A stretch of DNA of 10,819 nucleotides, from the NCBI GenBank assembly GCA_027082895.1, contig JALWTJ010000525.1, forward strand, positions 1-10,819, read 5' to 3'. The notes below the pieces were generated by a model. The model did no database searches. It saw nothing but the letters and a program-made list of their open reading frames with translations, and was not told the DNA's origin. Below are positions 1 to 7,616 of the stretch, in pieces. The DNA comes from Hyphomicrobiales bacterium. GTDB taxonomy: Bacteria > Pseudomonadota > Alphaproteobacteria > Rhizobiales > Devosiaceae. Position 1 is the first letter of the stretch. Every line of letters begins with the position of its first letter. The translations under genes and the position numbers were made by a program.

Positions 1-48
1 TGAAAACATTGAAAAATTCACATTAATTCTGCCCGTCATTGCCCCATG

Positions 49-73
49 TCCCCCGGATTCGGCAATTGGGGGA
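49..73 (-). terminator. Possible hairpin downstream of smc
   Basis: A 6-bp inverted repeat (TCCCCC at 49-54, GGGGGA at 68-73) with a 13-nt loop lies just past the smc stop codon. On the minus strand it is followed by AT-rich sequence, including TTTTT near bases 14-18, but not by an immediate U-tract. It could be a weak terminator of the dciA-dsbA-smc transcript. Apart from this, bases 1-80 hold nothing I recognise. Confidence 0.25.
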
Positions 74-80
74 ATGCCGG

Positions 81-3000
81 TCAGGCCGACGCCTGCACGG
101 CCTGGGCCGTGGCAAGGTCCACCGAAACCAGCTGGCTGACCCCCCGTTCCGCCATGGTCACCCCGAACAGGCGGTTCATCCGGGCCATGGTGATGGGGTT
201 GTGAGTGATGACGAGAAAACGGGTCCGGGTGCGCGCACGCATGCTGTCCAGAAGGGTGCAGAATCGCTCCACATTGGCATCGTCCAGCGGCGCGTCCACC
301 TCGTCCAGAACGCAGATCGGGGCCGGATTTGTCAGGAAAACGGCAAAGATCAGCGCCATGGCGGTCAGGGCCTGCTCGCCGCCCGACAGCAGGGACAGGG
401 ACTGGGCCTTCTTGCCGGGGGGGCGTGCCATGATCTCCAGTCCCGCCTCCAGCGGATCGTCGCTCTCAACGAATGTGAGTTCCGCCGACCCGCCCCCGAA
501 CAGGGTTTCGAAAAGGTCGGAGAAATGGGTGTTCACCTTGTCGAAGGCTTCGGTCAGCCGCGCCCGGCCCTCCCGGTTGAGGCTGGAAATGCCGGTGCGC
601 AGCTTGGAAATGGCGGCGATCAGGTCTTCCTTGTCCCGCACCATCACGTCCAGTTTTTCGCTGACGTCCTCCAGTTCCTTTTCCGCCGACAGGTTGACCC
701 CCCCCAGCCGCTCCCGCTCCGCCTTCAGCCGTTCCAGCTTCTTTTCGGTCGCTGCGGCGTCGGGCAGGGGGCTTTCCGGCTTGATGCCGGCCACCCGTGC
801 CGTTTCCGTCGCCGGGATGCCAAGGGATTCCTGCACCATCTGTTCGATCTGCTGGCGCTGGGCCACAAGCCCCTTCAGCCGTTCGTCGATCCGGGCCATC
901 TCGGCGCTGGCCTTTCCCAGCACATTGGCAGCCTCGCGGCTGGCCCGGTCCATCTGCCGGAAATGCGTATCCGCTTCGGCCAGCCTGTCCCCGTGGGCCT
1001 TGTGGGCCAGACGTGCCTCCTCCAGCTTGTCGTCCAGCGCTGCACGTTTTTGTGCCGAATCGTCGGGCAGGGCGGCCAGCGCCTTGATCTGCCTGTCGAT
1101 TTCCTGTGCCCGCGTGCGTAGCGCCTCCAACTGGGAAAGGGCGCCCGCCTTGCGTTTCTGCCAGCCGGCCATTTCCTTTTTAATTCCGGCCAGCCGCTCG
1201 GTGCGCATGCGCTGGGTGTGCTCGAAATTGGACAGGGACACCCGGGCATTGTCCGCCCGTTCCCGCGCTTCGGCCAGTTGCTGTTCGGCAATGGCTACCT
1301 CATTGGCCACATCATCGGGCAGGGGCATTTGGGCCAAAGCCTGTTCGGATTCGGTTCGCACCTGCTCTGCTTCCTCAAGGCTGGAGCCCAGCCGCACCCG
1401 CGCTTCCTCCAGCGCACTTTGCCGCGTGACCAGGTCGCCCACTGCCTTCTGGGCCACATCCAGCAGGTTCTGGGAGCGCGAGATCTGGTGCTGCGCGTCC
1501 CGCCACGCCTGCTGGCAGGCCTTTGCCTTTTCCTGAGCTTTTCGCAGGCGTTCCTGCAATGTGTCGCTTTCCTGCCGGGCCAGCCGCAAAGCCTCGCGGG
1601 CACGGCCAACCTCACCATCCAGTTCCGCCAGACGGTTGCGCTGGGAAATGCGCTGAGCGGCCGGGCTTGGTGCGTCGGCCTTGGCCACCAGCCCGTCCCA
1701 CCGCCACAGATCCCCCTGCAGGCTGACCAGCCGCTGGCCGGTTTCAAGCTGCACCATCAGTTCCGCACCCTGTTCCGCCTCCACGATGCCGATCTGGTCC
1801 AGGGTCCGTTTCAGACTGTCCACCCCGCGCACGAAACGGGAAAGGGGTGTAGCGGCCGCGGGAAGCGAGGGATCATTGTCACCGTTCCCCGGCCGGGCCC
1901 AGTAAATGGGCGCCCCGTCATCGGAGGATGCTTCAAGATCGTCCCCCAGAGCGGCCCCCAGCGCCACCTCATAACCCGGCGTTACCTCCAGTGCGTCCAC
2001 GATGGCCGGCCACAACTCATTGTCCCCGATATTGAGCACCCGGGCCAGGGTTTCCGCTTCCGCTTCCAGCCGGCTGGTCTGTTCCGCCAGCTCCCGCAGA
2101 TGCGGGCGGCTCTTTTCCAGCGCTCCCTGTGCCGCCTGAACATCCGCTTCCGCTGCAACGGCTTCCTCTTCGGCCCGCGCCGATGCCTCCTTTGCCGCGG
2201 CCAGTTCGGCCGTGCGCTGCCCGATCACCGCATCCTGATCCAGCTGTTCCCCAAGCTTTTGCGCCTCTGCGTCGACATCCGCGATCTGGATGGTGAGCCG
2301 TTCCGCTCTTTTGCGCGCATCATCGGCCAGCCGCTGCGCCTGGGCCCGGTCCGCCCGGGCCTGGGCCAGCCGTGCTGTGGCCACCCGAAAGGTTTTCTCC
2401 TTTTCCTCAAGCAGGGCGCGGCTGGTCGCGAACCGTTCTTTCAGGGCATCCAGCCCCTCCCGGGAATCTTCCGTTTCCGCCACGAGAGCGGCCCGCTCCA
2501 CCTCGTATTGTTCAAGAGCCTGTTCGCTGTCCTGCACCAGCCGGGCTTCGCGTTCCACATCGCCGTTGACCTGTTTCAGCCGCCGGTTCAGATCCTGCTG
2601 CTGTGCGCCCATTCGCTCGATTTCGTTTTCCAGCTGTTCGCGCAGGATCTTGAGACGCTGCACGCCGGCCCCGGCCCGCGCTTCCTCTTCCCGCAGGGGA
2701 ACCAGTGCCGCTTCGGCCGCTTCAAGGGCCTTCCGGCTTTCCAGTTCCTGGTGCTTGGCTTCGGCCAGTTGCGTGATCAGACGGGCCTGAACGGCCTGCG
2801 CTTCCTTTTCCGCCACCCGTGAAGCGACCCAGCGCACATGGAACAGTGCTGCCTCGGCCCGCCGGATGTCCCCTGAAATGTTGCGGTAGCGCACCGCCTG
2901 CCGGGACTGGCGTTTCAGGGTTTCGACCTGCCCTTCCACCTGGGCGATAATGTCGTCCACCCGCTCAAGGTTGTTTTCTGCGCCTTTGAGCCGCAATTCC

Positions 3001-3539
3001 GCCTCGTGGCGGCGCGAATAAAGGCCGGAAATGCCCGCTGCTTCTTCCAGCAGTGCCCGGCGCTTGACCGGTTTGGCATTGACCAGTTCCCCGATCTGCC
3101 CCTGGCGCACCAGCGCCGGAGAATGGGCCCCCGTGGAGGCATCGGCAAACAGAAGCTGCACGTCCCGCGCCCGCACATCCTTGCCGTTGACCCGGTAGAC
3201 AGATCCGTTTTCCCGCTCGATACGGCGGGAAACCTCCAGCATGTCCGCATCATTGAAGGCGGGGGGGGCCGTGCGGTCGCTATTGTCCAGAAAAAGGGTG
3301 ACCTCGGCAAAATTCCGCCCCGGCCGGCCCGCGGAACCGGAAAAGATCACATCGTCCATTCCCGTTGCCCGCATGGCCTTGTAGGAGCTTTCCCCCATGA
3401 CCCAGCGCATGGCTTCCATCAGGTTGGACTTGCCGCACCCGTTGGGGCCCACCACCCCGGTCAGGCCCGGCTCCAGATAAAGATCGACCGGGTCGCAAAA
3501 ACTCTTGAAGCCGCTCAGGCGCAGGCGCTGGAATATCAT
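81..3539 (-). CDS. smc: Chromosome segregation protein SMC
   Basis: SMC is the ATPase of bacterial condensin; with ScpA and ScpB it extrudes DNA loops and aids chromosome segregation. The 1152-residue product has the full layout: an N-terminal ABC head with Walker A GPNGCGKS at residues 31-38, long Glu/Ala/Arg-rich coiled coils, a central hinge-like region near 500-630, and a C-terminal head with signature LSGGEQ at 1051-1056 and Walker B ending in D1079-E1080 (VLDEVDAPLDD). Length is normal for the family. I chose the ATG at 3537-3539 because SMC proteins begin with a few residues before the GFKSF motif. An in-frame ATG 48 bases upstream (3587) would add 16 unrelated residues. The hinge is short and lacks the usual glycine-rich pattern, as I recall for alphaproteobacterial SMCs. 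It is the last gene of a probable minus-strand operon, 135 bases after the DsbA-like gene. It contains a C8 homopolymer (coding strand of 3261-3268). Confidence 0.97.
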   Translation of the reverse strand: MIFQRLRLSGFKSFCDPVDLYLEPGLTGVVGPNGCGKSNLMEAMRWVMGESSYKAMRATGMDDVIFSGSAGRPGRNFAEVTLFLDNSDRTAPPAFNDADMLEVSRRIERENGSVYRVNGKDVRARDVQLLFADASTGAHSPALVRQGQIGELVNAKPVKRRALLEEAAGISGLYSRRHEAELRLKGAENNLERVDDIIAQVEGQVETLKRQSRQAVRYRNISGDIRRAEAALFHVRWVASRVAEKEAQAVQARLITQLAEAKHQELESRKALEAAEAALVPLREEEARAGAGVQRLKILREQLENEIERMGAQQQDLNRRLKQVNGDVEREARLVQDSEQALEQYEVERAALVAETEDSREGLDALKERFATSRALLEEKEKTFRVATARLAQARADRAQAQRLADDARKRAERLTIQIADVDAEAQKLGEQLDQDAVIGQRTAELAAAKEASARAEEEAVAAEADVQAAQGALEKSRPHLRELAEQTSRLEAEAETLARVLNIGDNELWPAIVDALEVTPGYEVALGAALGDDLEASSDDGAPIYWARPGNGDNDPSLPAAATPLSRFVRGVDSLKRTLDQIGIVEAEQGAELMVQLETGQRLVSLQGDLWRWDGLVAKADAPSPAAQRISQRNRLAELDGEVGRAREALRLARQESDTLQERLRKAQEKAKACQQAWRDAQHQISRSQNLLDVAQKAVGDLVTRQSALEEARVRLGSSLEEAEQVRTESEQALAQMPLPDDVANEVAIAEQQLAEARERADNARVSLSNFEHTQRMRTERLAGIKKEMAGWQKRKAGALSQLEALRTRAQEIDRQIKALAALPDDSAQKRAALDDKLEEARLAHKAHGDRLAEADTHFRQMDRASREAANVLGKASAEMARIDERLKGLVAQRQQIEQMVQESLGIPATETARVAGIKPESPLPDAAATEKKLERLKAERERLGGVNLSAEKELEDVSEKLDVMVRDKEDLIAAISKLRTGISSLNREGRARLTEAFDKVNTHFSDLFETLFGGGSAELTFVESDDPLEAGLEIMARPPGKKAQSLSLLSGGEQALTAMALIFAVFLTNPAPICVLDEVDAPLDDANVERFCTLLDSMRARTRTRFLVITHNPITMARMNRLFGVTMAERGVSQLVSVDLATAQAVQASA

Positions 3540-3644
3540 GTTGCACCCGCCCTTCTGCCGGCAAACAGAGCCGGGACGGAACACCATGCGCCCCCGGCGG
3601 CAGGAACGGGCAGTTCATGCTTGATCAGGAAATGCAGGAAACGG

Positions 3645-3666
3645 GCCGGTTCGCGGGAAAACCGGC
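3645..3666 (-). terminator. Inverted repeat between DsbA-like gene and smc
   Basis: A perfect 7-bp inverted repeat (GCCGGTT / AACCGGC) with an 8-nt loop sits 8 bases after the stop of the DsbA-like gene. No clear U-tract follows on the minus strand. It may be a weak or partial terminator, or an RNA-processing structure setting the relative level of smc message. The rest of the 135-base gap (3540-3674) shows no convincing promoter. Confidence 0.3.
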
Positions 3667-3674
3667 GCGCGCGA

Positions 3675-4325
3675 TCAGCCCTGCAGCGGATCGATTTCCG
3701 CTGCCAGCTGTTCGATGGTCTTTTCGCCTTCCAGCATCTTGCCATTGACATAGAATGTGGGCGTTCCCGTTAGATCGAATTCGTTCAGTGCCTGATCGCG
3801 CACCTTCTCCATCCGCGTAAAAAGATCCTGATTCGTCAAGGCGCTTTTGAAGGTTTCCTCAGTAAATCCAAGCTGAACGGCCACCGCCAGCATGGCATCG
3901 CGCGGCGTCTGGGAACGGGCCCACACGTCCTGGGAGGCGAAATAGGTGGAAATCACCTCGTGATAGGAATCCTCGCCCGCCGCATCGGCCAGCATGAACA
4001 CGACCGCATCCAGCACGTTGCGGATGAACGGTCGCAGGATGAAGCGGGTCTTTCCGGTCTCGATATACTGTTTTTCCAGTTCCGGCAGGGTTTCCCGGTG
4101 GAACTGCCCGCAATGGGGGCAGGTGGGGGAGGAATATTCGATCAGGGTCGCCTTGGCGTCCTCGGCCCCCAGAATGGCCCGGTCCACCCATCCATCCGGG
4201 TTGAGCAATGCATCAACATCATACATGTCCCCCTCGGCGGCAAGCGGGGCGGTGACGGCGCCAAGACTGGCGGCGCTCGTGGCTGCAGCGGTCAGGATCA
4301 GGGCGTTTCTGCGAGAGATGTTCAC
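3675..4325 (-). CDS. DsbA-family secreted thioredoxin-fold protein
   Basis: The 216-residue product is a DsbA/Thioredoxin_4-type disulfide oxidoreductase, expected to act on cysteines of periplasmic proteins. It has an N-terminal signal (SRRNAL followed by an Ala/Leu-rich stretch, likely cleaved near Ala29-Ala30); the twin Arg with Ser before it resembles a Tat signal but lacks the full consensus. The active site CPHC is at residues 69-72, the same dipeptide as in DsbA. The cis-Pro loop is GTP at 187-189, within TGTPTFYVNGK. The start is GTG at 4323-4325, preceded by GGAG with 7 bases between, and no ATG fits. It lies 92 bases downstream of dciA and 135 upstream of smc on the same strand. That gap to dciA holds a small CCCAC/GTGGG hairpin at 4364-4377. 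A DsbA-like gene beside smc and mutY is a recurrent alphaproteobacterial arrangement as I recall; no functional tie to DNA is evident. Which partner (DsbB-like or reductant) it uses cannot be seen. Confidence 0.92.
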   Translation of the reverse strand: MNISRRNALILTAAATSAASLGAVTAPLAAEGDMYDVDALLNPDGWVDRAILGAEDAKATLIEYSSPTCPHCGQFHRETLPELEKQYIETGKTRFILRPFIRNVLDAVVFMLADAAGEDSYHEVISTYFASQDVWARSQTPRDAMLAVAVQLGFTEETFKSALTNQDLFTRMEKVRDQALNEFDLTGTPTFYVNGKMLEGEKTIEQLAAEIDPLQG

Positions 4326-4417
4326 GATGGTTCTCCGGATAAGATGTCTGTTGTTCCAGTTAACCCACTCCGGTGGGCAACAAAAGGGCGAAAACGACCG
4401 GCCTCATCAAAAAAGGC

Positions 4418-4945
4418 TCAGCGCGGGGGCCTGTTCTGGCCCAGAACGCCCATGCCCAGCTTTTTCAGGGCGTCCCTGACATTGTCGTCAGCGACGTTAT
4501 CGACGGCCTGTTCCACCTGTTGTTGCAGCCCGGGGTCGGGTATGAAGGCATCATGGGGGGCGGCACCTGAACTCGGCATGAACGGGGGGGGCACGAACGG
4601 GGCAGCAGACAGTTTCACGCACCGCACCAGCACATAGCCGAAATAGCGGTTGATGGCATCGCTCAGGCGCTGCTGGTCATGGCTCAGGGCCAGCCGGTGG
4701 GCCTCCGCGCAACGTACGAACAGGATGGCGCCTGCCTCCCGCTCCGCGCCCCGCGGCCACTTCAGTTCGTGGGGGCAGGTCACCCGATTGTAGGGCGGAG
4801 GGGCAATGACCGGCCAGTTGTCGATGATGTCCCGGCTGGCAAACCCGCGCTTTTTCAGCATCGGGTCGAGCAGGCCGGAAACCAGGTCTCCCAGCGGCCG
4901 GACGGATCGGGACTTGCGTTTTCCTGAACGTGGTGGCACGGGCAT
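4418..4945 (-). CDS. dciA: DUF721 protein, DciA-type helicase loader
   Basis: DciA (DUF721) is the replicative-helicase loader of bacteria lacking DnaC or DnaI; it binds DnaB and DNA at replication initiation. The product, 175 residues from this start, has a basic N-terminus (SGKRKSRS), then the DUF721 core at about 18-118: LVSGLLDPMLKKRGF, the conserved Trp of IIDNWPVIAPP, an alternating strand AILFVRCAEAHRLAL, and INRYFGYVLVRCVKL. A Pro-rich linker and a charged C-terminal helix follow. A longer form from ATG-ATG at 5015-5020 is possible (200 residues). I prefer 4945 because the extra 25 codons use triplets rare in the neighbours (AGA, AGG, TCA, CGA), contain a hairpin plus T-run, and overlap the mutY start. 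Neither start has a strong Shine-Dalgarno sequence. It is the first gene of the dciA-dsbA-smc run. It carries a C8 tract (coding strand of 4584-4591). Function is inferred by family. Confidence 0.88.
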   Translation of the reverse strand: MPVPPRSGKRKSRSVRPLGDLVSGLLDPMLKKRGFASRDIIDNWPVIAPPPYNRVTCPHELKWPRGAEREAGAILFVRCAEAHRLALSHDQQRLSDAINRYFGYVLVRCVKLSAAPFVPPPFMPSSGAAPHDAFIPDPGLQQQVEQAVDNVADDNVRDALKKLGMGVLGQNRPPR

Positions 4946-4961
4946 CCTGTCGGTTTTTCTC

Positions 4962-4981
4962 GTCCCGTCAGGGGACTTTTT
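4962..4981 (+). terminator. Terminator-like hairpin plus T5 upstream of mutY
   Basis: On the plus strand GTCCC (4962-4966) and GGGAC (4972-4976) can form a 5-bp stem with a 5-nt loop, directly followed by five T (4977-4981). This is the layout of an intrinsic terminator or attenuator, although the stem is short. It lies in the dciA/mutY divergent region, 37 bases before the mutY start. It could stop antisense transcription entering mutY or act in a mutY leader. A second inverted repeat, GATCG-CGCC-CGATC at 4986-4999, follows it. Confidence 0.3.
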
Positions 4982-5018
4982 GCTTGATCGCGCCCGATCC
5001 GGGAGCTTGGAATGCATC

Positions 5019-6155
5019 ATGGACCAAATTCAGGTTGATTCAAGTGACAATTCCGGCGCGGCCCGGCCATCCCTTCCCGTTGACATGGACGTCACGGGAC
5101 TGCTGCGCTGGTACGCCACCCATGCCCGCACGCTGGAATGGCGTGTTTCTCCGTCCGACCGGCAGCGGGGCGTTTGCCCCGACCCCTATCGGGTCTGGTT
5201 GTCCGAGATCATGCTGCAACAGACAACGGTGGTCACCGCAACCCCCTATTTCCGGCAGTTTGTGCACCTGTGGCCGGACGTGGACAGCCTTGCCCGTGCC
5301 GAGAGGGAGGAGATTCTGCAACGCTGGGCGGGGCTGGGCTATTATGCCCGCGCCCGCAATCTGCATGCCTGCGCCCGCATCATTTCCGGGGAACGGGGCG
5401 GCAGTTTTCCCGCTGATGTGCCCGAATTGCTGAAACTGCCCGGCATCGGCCCCTATACGGCCGCTGCCATTGCCGCCATCTGTTTTGATGCGCCCGTGGC
5501 GGTGGTGGACACCAACGTGGCCCGGATCGTTTCCCGGCTCATGGCCCTGGAACAGCCGGTGAAGCAGTCCATGCCCCGGATCCGGGAGGCGGTTCAGGGG
5601 CTGGTACCTACCCGCTCCGGGGACTTTGCGCAGGCGCTCATGGATCTGGGGGCCGCCATCTGCACGCCCCGTCGGCCCAACTGCTCCCATTGTCCCCTCA
5701 ACAAGGGGTGCCGCGCTGCCGGTTCGGGAACCCCCGAAGCGTTCCCCTTGCGCCCCCGCACCGCTTCGCGTCCTGAAAGGAACGGTCATGCCTTCGTGAT
5801 TCGCCGCGCCGACGGGGCGGTTTTTCTGCAGGAAAGGGCGGACACGGGGCTTTTGGCCGGCATGTGTCAGGTGCCCGGCTCCCAATGGCAGGAAACATCG
5901 CCTGCACCACCGGAATTTCCGCCCTTTCGGGAACAGCAGGAAGGACGTATGGCGCCCCTCTGGCAGGAATGCGGACAGGTGCGCCATGTGTTCAGCCATT
6001 TTGCCCTGCAATTGCAGGTATGGAAATGTGATCTGGCTCCTGATGCCCCCGCCGATATTGATCTTGCGGGCCGGTGGTGCCCTCCGGATCAACTGGCCAA
6101 TGCGGCATTGCCCACCCTGTACGTCAAGGTGCTGAAACAGGCAGAAATCATGTGA
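5019..6155 (+). CDS. mutY: A/G-specific adenine DNA glycosylase MutY
   Basis: MutY removes adenine mispaired with 8-oxoguanine, preventing G:C to T:A mutations (GO repair system). From this start it is 378 residues. Visible features: catalytic Glu63 in WLSEIMLQQT; helix-hairpin-helix LPGIGPYTAAAIAA at 140-153; catalytic Asp164 in VVDTNV; and a 4Fe-4S cluster motif C215-x6-C222-x2-C225-x5-C231. A C-terminal Nudix-like domain follows, containing FVIRRADGAVFLQER and the FSHF loop known in this family to read 8-oxoG. All key residues are intact. The ATG at 5019-5021 gives a normal length; an inner ATG at 5085 would start right at the conserved region but has no upstream Shine-Dalgarno. The best candidate for 5019 is a GGAG about 13 bases upstream, which is far, so the start is uncertain. 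It is divergent from dciA and convergent with ccrM. Confidence 0.96.
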   Translation: MDQIQVDSSDNSGAARPSLPVDMDVTGLLRWYATHARTLEWRVSPSDRQRGVCPDPYRVWLSEIMLQQTTVVTATPYFRQFVHLWPDVDSLARAEREEILQRWAGLGYYARARNLHACARIISGERGGSFPADVPELLKLPGIGPYTAAAIAAICFDAPVAVVDTNVARIVSRLMALEQPVKQSMPRIREAVQGLVPTRSGDFAQALMDLGAAICTPRRPNCSHCPLNKGCRAAGSGTPEAFPLRPRTASRPERNGHAFVIRRADGAVFLQERADTGLLAGMCQVPGSQWQETSPAPPEFPPFREQQEGRMAPLWQECGQVRHVFSHFALQLQVWKCDLAPDAPADIDLAGRWCPPDQLANAALPTLYVKVLKQAEIM

Positions 6156-6226
6156 AGCATTCCGGTTTTACGCGAAGGGGCACGTCGCGCCCCGAATGAA
6201 AGCGGGAAACAGGGGACCGCACGACA

Positions 6227-6255
6227 AAGGCCGCCGGAAACATTCCGGCGGCCTT
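6227..6255. terminator. 13-bp perfect hairpin between mutY and ccrM
   Basis: The arms AAGGCCGCCGGAA (6227-6239) and TTCCGGCGGCCTT (6243-6255) pair perfectly, leaving a 3-nt loop. It lies 71 bases after the mutY stop and 67 bases after the ccrM stop, so in the middle of a convergent gap, as expected of a bidirectional terminator. U-tracts are short (TT on plus, TTTGT on minus). The remainder of 6156-6322 shows no gene. Confidence 0.65.
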
Positions 6256-6322
6256 GAACCTGATGGATTTGGAGGTCAGGTCAGAAACTGTTCAGGTGCA
6301 TTCGGTCAGCGGTGCCTTCACA

Positions 6323-7459
6323 TCATGATGCCTTGGCCATCTGCTGGCGAACTTTCGTGCGCAGCAGGTCGATACTGTCCAGCCCGCCACCGGATTCGGT
6401 GTGCCAGAAGGTCCAGCCATTGCAGGATTCCGCCCCCTGTACCAGCGCTCCCACCTTGTGGATCGATCCTTCATGGGTGCCTGATTTCAGGGAGCCGTCG
6501 GCGCGCACGATGGCGGAATGCCGGCGTCTGGCGTCCCACAGGCGCGTGCCCGGCTGGATCAGCCCCTGTTCCACCAGCGAGCCGAAGGCGACCCGCGGTG
6601 CGGAACGCTTGGGGGGAATGGTGGCAAGGCTCTCCGCATCCAGCGGCTTGACGGCGGCCAGCCGCTTCAGGGCCGCGTTGATATAGGTGTTTTCCCGTTC
6701 AATGCCGATGAAATGGCGGCCCAGCTTGCGCGCCACCGCCCCCGTGGTGCCGGTGCCGAAAAACGGGTCGAGCACCACGTCCCCCGGCCGGCTGGTGCCG
6801 GTCAGGATGCGGAACAGCAACGCTTCGGGTTTCTGGGTCGGATGCACCTTCTGGTTGGCCTCGTCCTTGAGCCGTTCATTGCCGGTGCACAGGGGAAAGA
6901 TCCAGTCCGAGCGCATCTGCGTGCCGTCATTTGACAGCTTGAGCGCCTCATAGTTGAAGGTGACGCGGGAGGTCCGATCCCGCGACGCCCAGATCAGGGT
7001 TTCATGGGCATTGGTGAACCGGGTGCCGCGGAAATTGGGCATGGGGTTGGACTTGCGCCAGATAACGTCGTTCAGGATCCAGAAATCCAGATCCTGCAGC
7101 GCCGTGCCTACCCGGAAGATATTGTGATAGGAGCCGATGACCCACAGGGCACCATCCGGTTTCAGCACCCGGCGTGCCGCTGCCAGCCAGTCGCGGGTGA
7201 AACGGTCGTAATGGGCAAAACTGTCAAACTGGTCCCAGTCATCATCCACCGCATCGACCTTGCTCTGGTCGGGTCGCGTCAACCCGTTTTCCAGTTGCAG
7301 ATTGTACGGCGGGTCGGCAAACACCAGATCCACGCTGGCAGCAGGCAGCGCGTTCATGTGCTCGATGCAGTCGCCCACAAGAATGGTATCCAGGGGCAGG
7401 TGGGGGGCAGGAGAGGAAGATTGATGCGAGGCAGAGCCCCCGGTGGCGATACGCGACAT
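6323..7459 (-). CDS. ccrM: CcrM-type GANTC adenine-N6 methyltransferase
   Basis: CcrM is the solitary cell-cycle methyltransferase of alphaproteobacteria; it methylates adenine in GANTC, usually just before division. From this start the product has 378 residues. It is a beta-class amino-methyltransferase: the catalytic motif DPPYNLQL is N-terminal (DPPY 49-52) and the AdoMet-binding motif DPFFGTGTTG comes later (from residue 231). It also carries SKVDAVDDDWDQFDSF and RRVLKPDGALWVIGSYHNIFRVG, both typical of CcrM. The C-terminal part (about 280-378, with GTRLWDARRRHSAIVRADGSL and HKVGALVQGAESCNGWTFW) matches the extra domain that separates CcrM from shorter HinfI-like enzymes. No restriction partner is nearby. 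Starts at 7492, 7465 and 7459 are in frame; I prefer 7459 (MSRIA) because GGA lies 8 bases upstream and the CtrA-like box then sits about 50 bases before the start. It converges with mutY. Confidence 0.95.
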   Translation of the reverse strand: MSRIATGGSASHQSSSPAPHLPLDTILVGDCIEHMNALPAASVDLVFADPPYNLQLENGLTRPDQSKVDAVDDDWDQFDSFAHYDRFTRDWLAAARRVLKPDGALWVIGSYHNIFRVGTALQDLDFWILNDVIWRKSNPMPNFRGTRFTNAHETLIWASRDRTSRVTFNYEALKLSNDGTQMRSDWIFPLCTGNERLKDEANQKVHPTQKPEALLFRILTGTSRPGDVVLDPFFGTGTTGAVARKLGRHFIGIERENTYINAALKRLAAVKPLDAESLATIPPKRSAPRVAFGSLVEQGLIQPGTRLWDARRRHSAIVRADGSLKSGTHEGSIHKVGALVQGAESCNGWTFWHTESGGGLDSIDLLRTKVRQQMAKAS

Positions 7460-7509
7460 GTACATGATCCAAACGCAATACTGACGGATCATGTTTGTAA
7501 CGGGTTAGG

Positions 7510-7525
7510 GTTAATCGCCGGCTAA
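7510..7525 (-). promoter_or_regulatory. Candidate CtrA-binding site upstream of ccrM
   Basis: Read on the minus strand, 7525 to 7510 is TTAG-CCGGCGA-TTAAC. The known CtrA consensus is TTAA-N7-TTAAC, so this has the exact 7-base spacing and a single mismatch. It lies 50 bases upstream of the preferred ccrM start. In Caulobacter ccrM is activated by CtrA. The gap (7460-7616 with the preferred start) also holds a nearby CTAACCC, but no clear sigma70 elements. Confidence 0.5.
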
Positions 7526-7616
7526 GTGGCATGGTTAGCAAAGTCTGAACGCGATGCCGTCCAAACCGTGCCCGGGGACAAGGCTCCTTTCTTCAAGGTC
7601 GGCACGCAGGCGTCCA

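Noticed and set aside
1218..2822. 534-codon open frame on the plus strand opposite smc
   Set aside because: It lies fully antisense to the SMC coiled coils, and its composition (Phe, Gln, Leu, Arg) mirrors that coding strand. No domain is recognisable.
3540..3587. N-terminal extension of SMC from the ATG at 3587
   Set aside because: SMC homologues begin just before the GFKSF motif; the extra 16 residues have no similarity to the family start.
6323..7492. Restriction-modification system
   Set aside because: The methyltransferase has the CcrM-specific C-terminal domain, and no endonuclease-like gene lies beside it.
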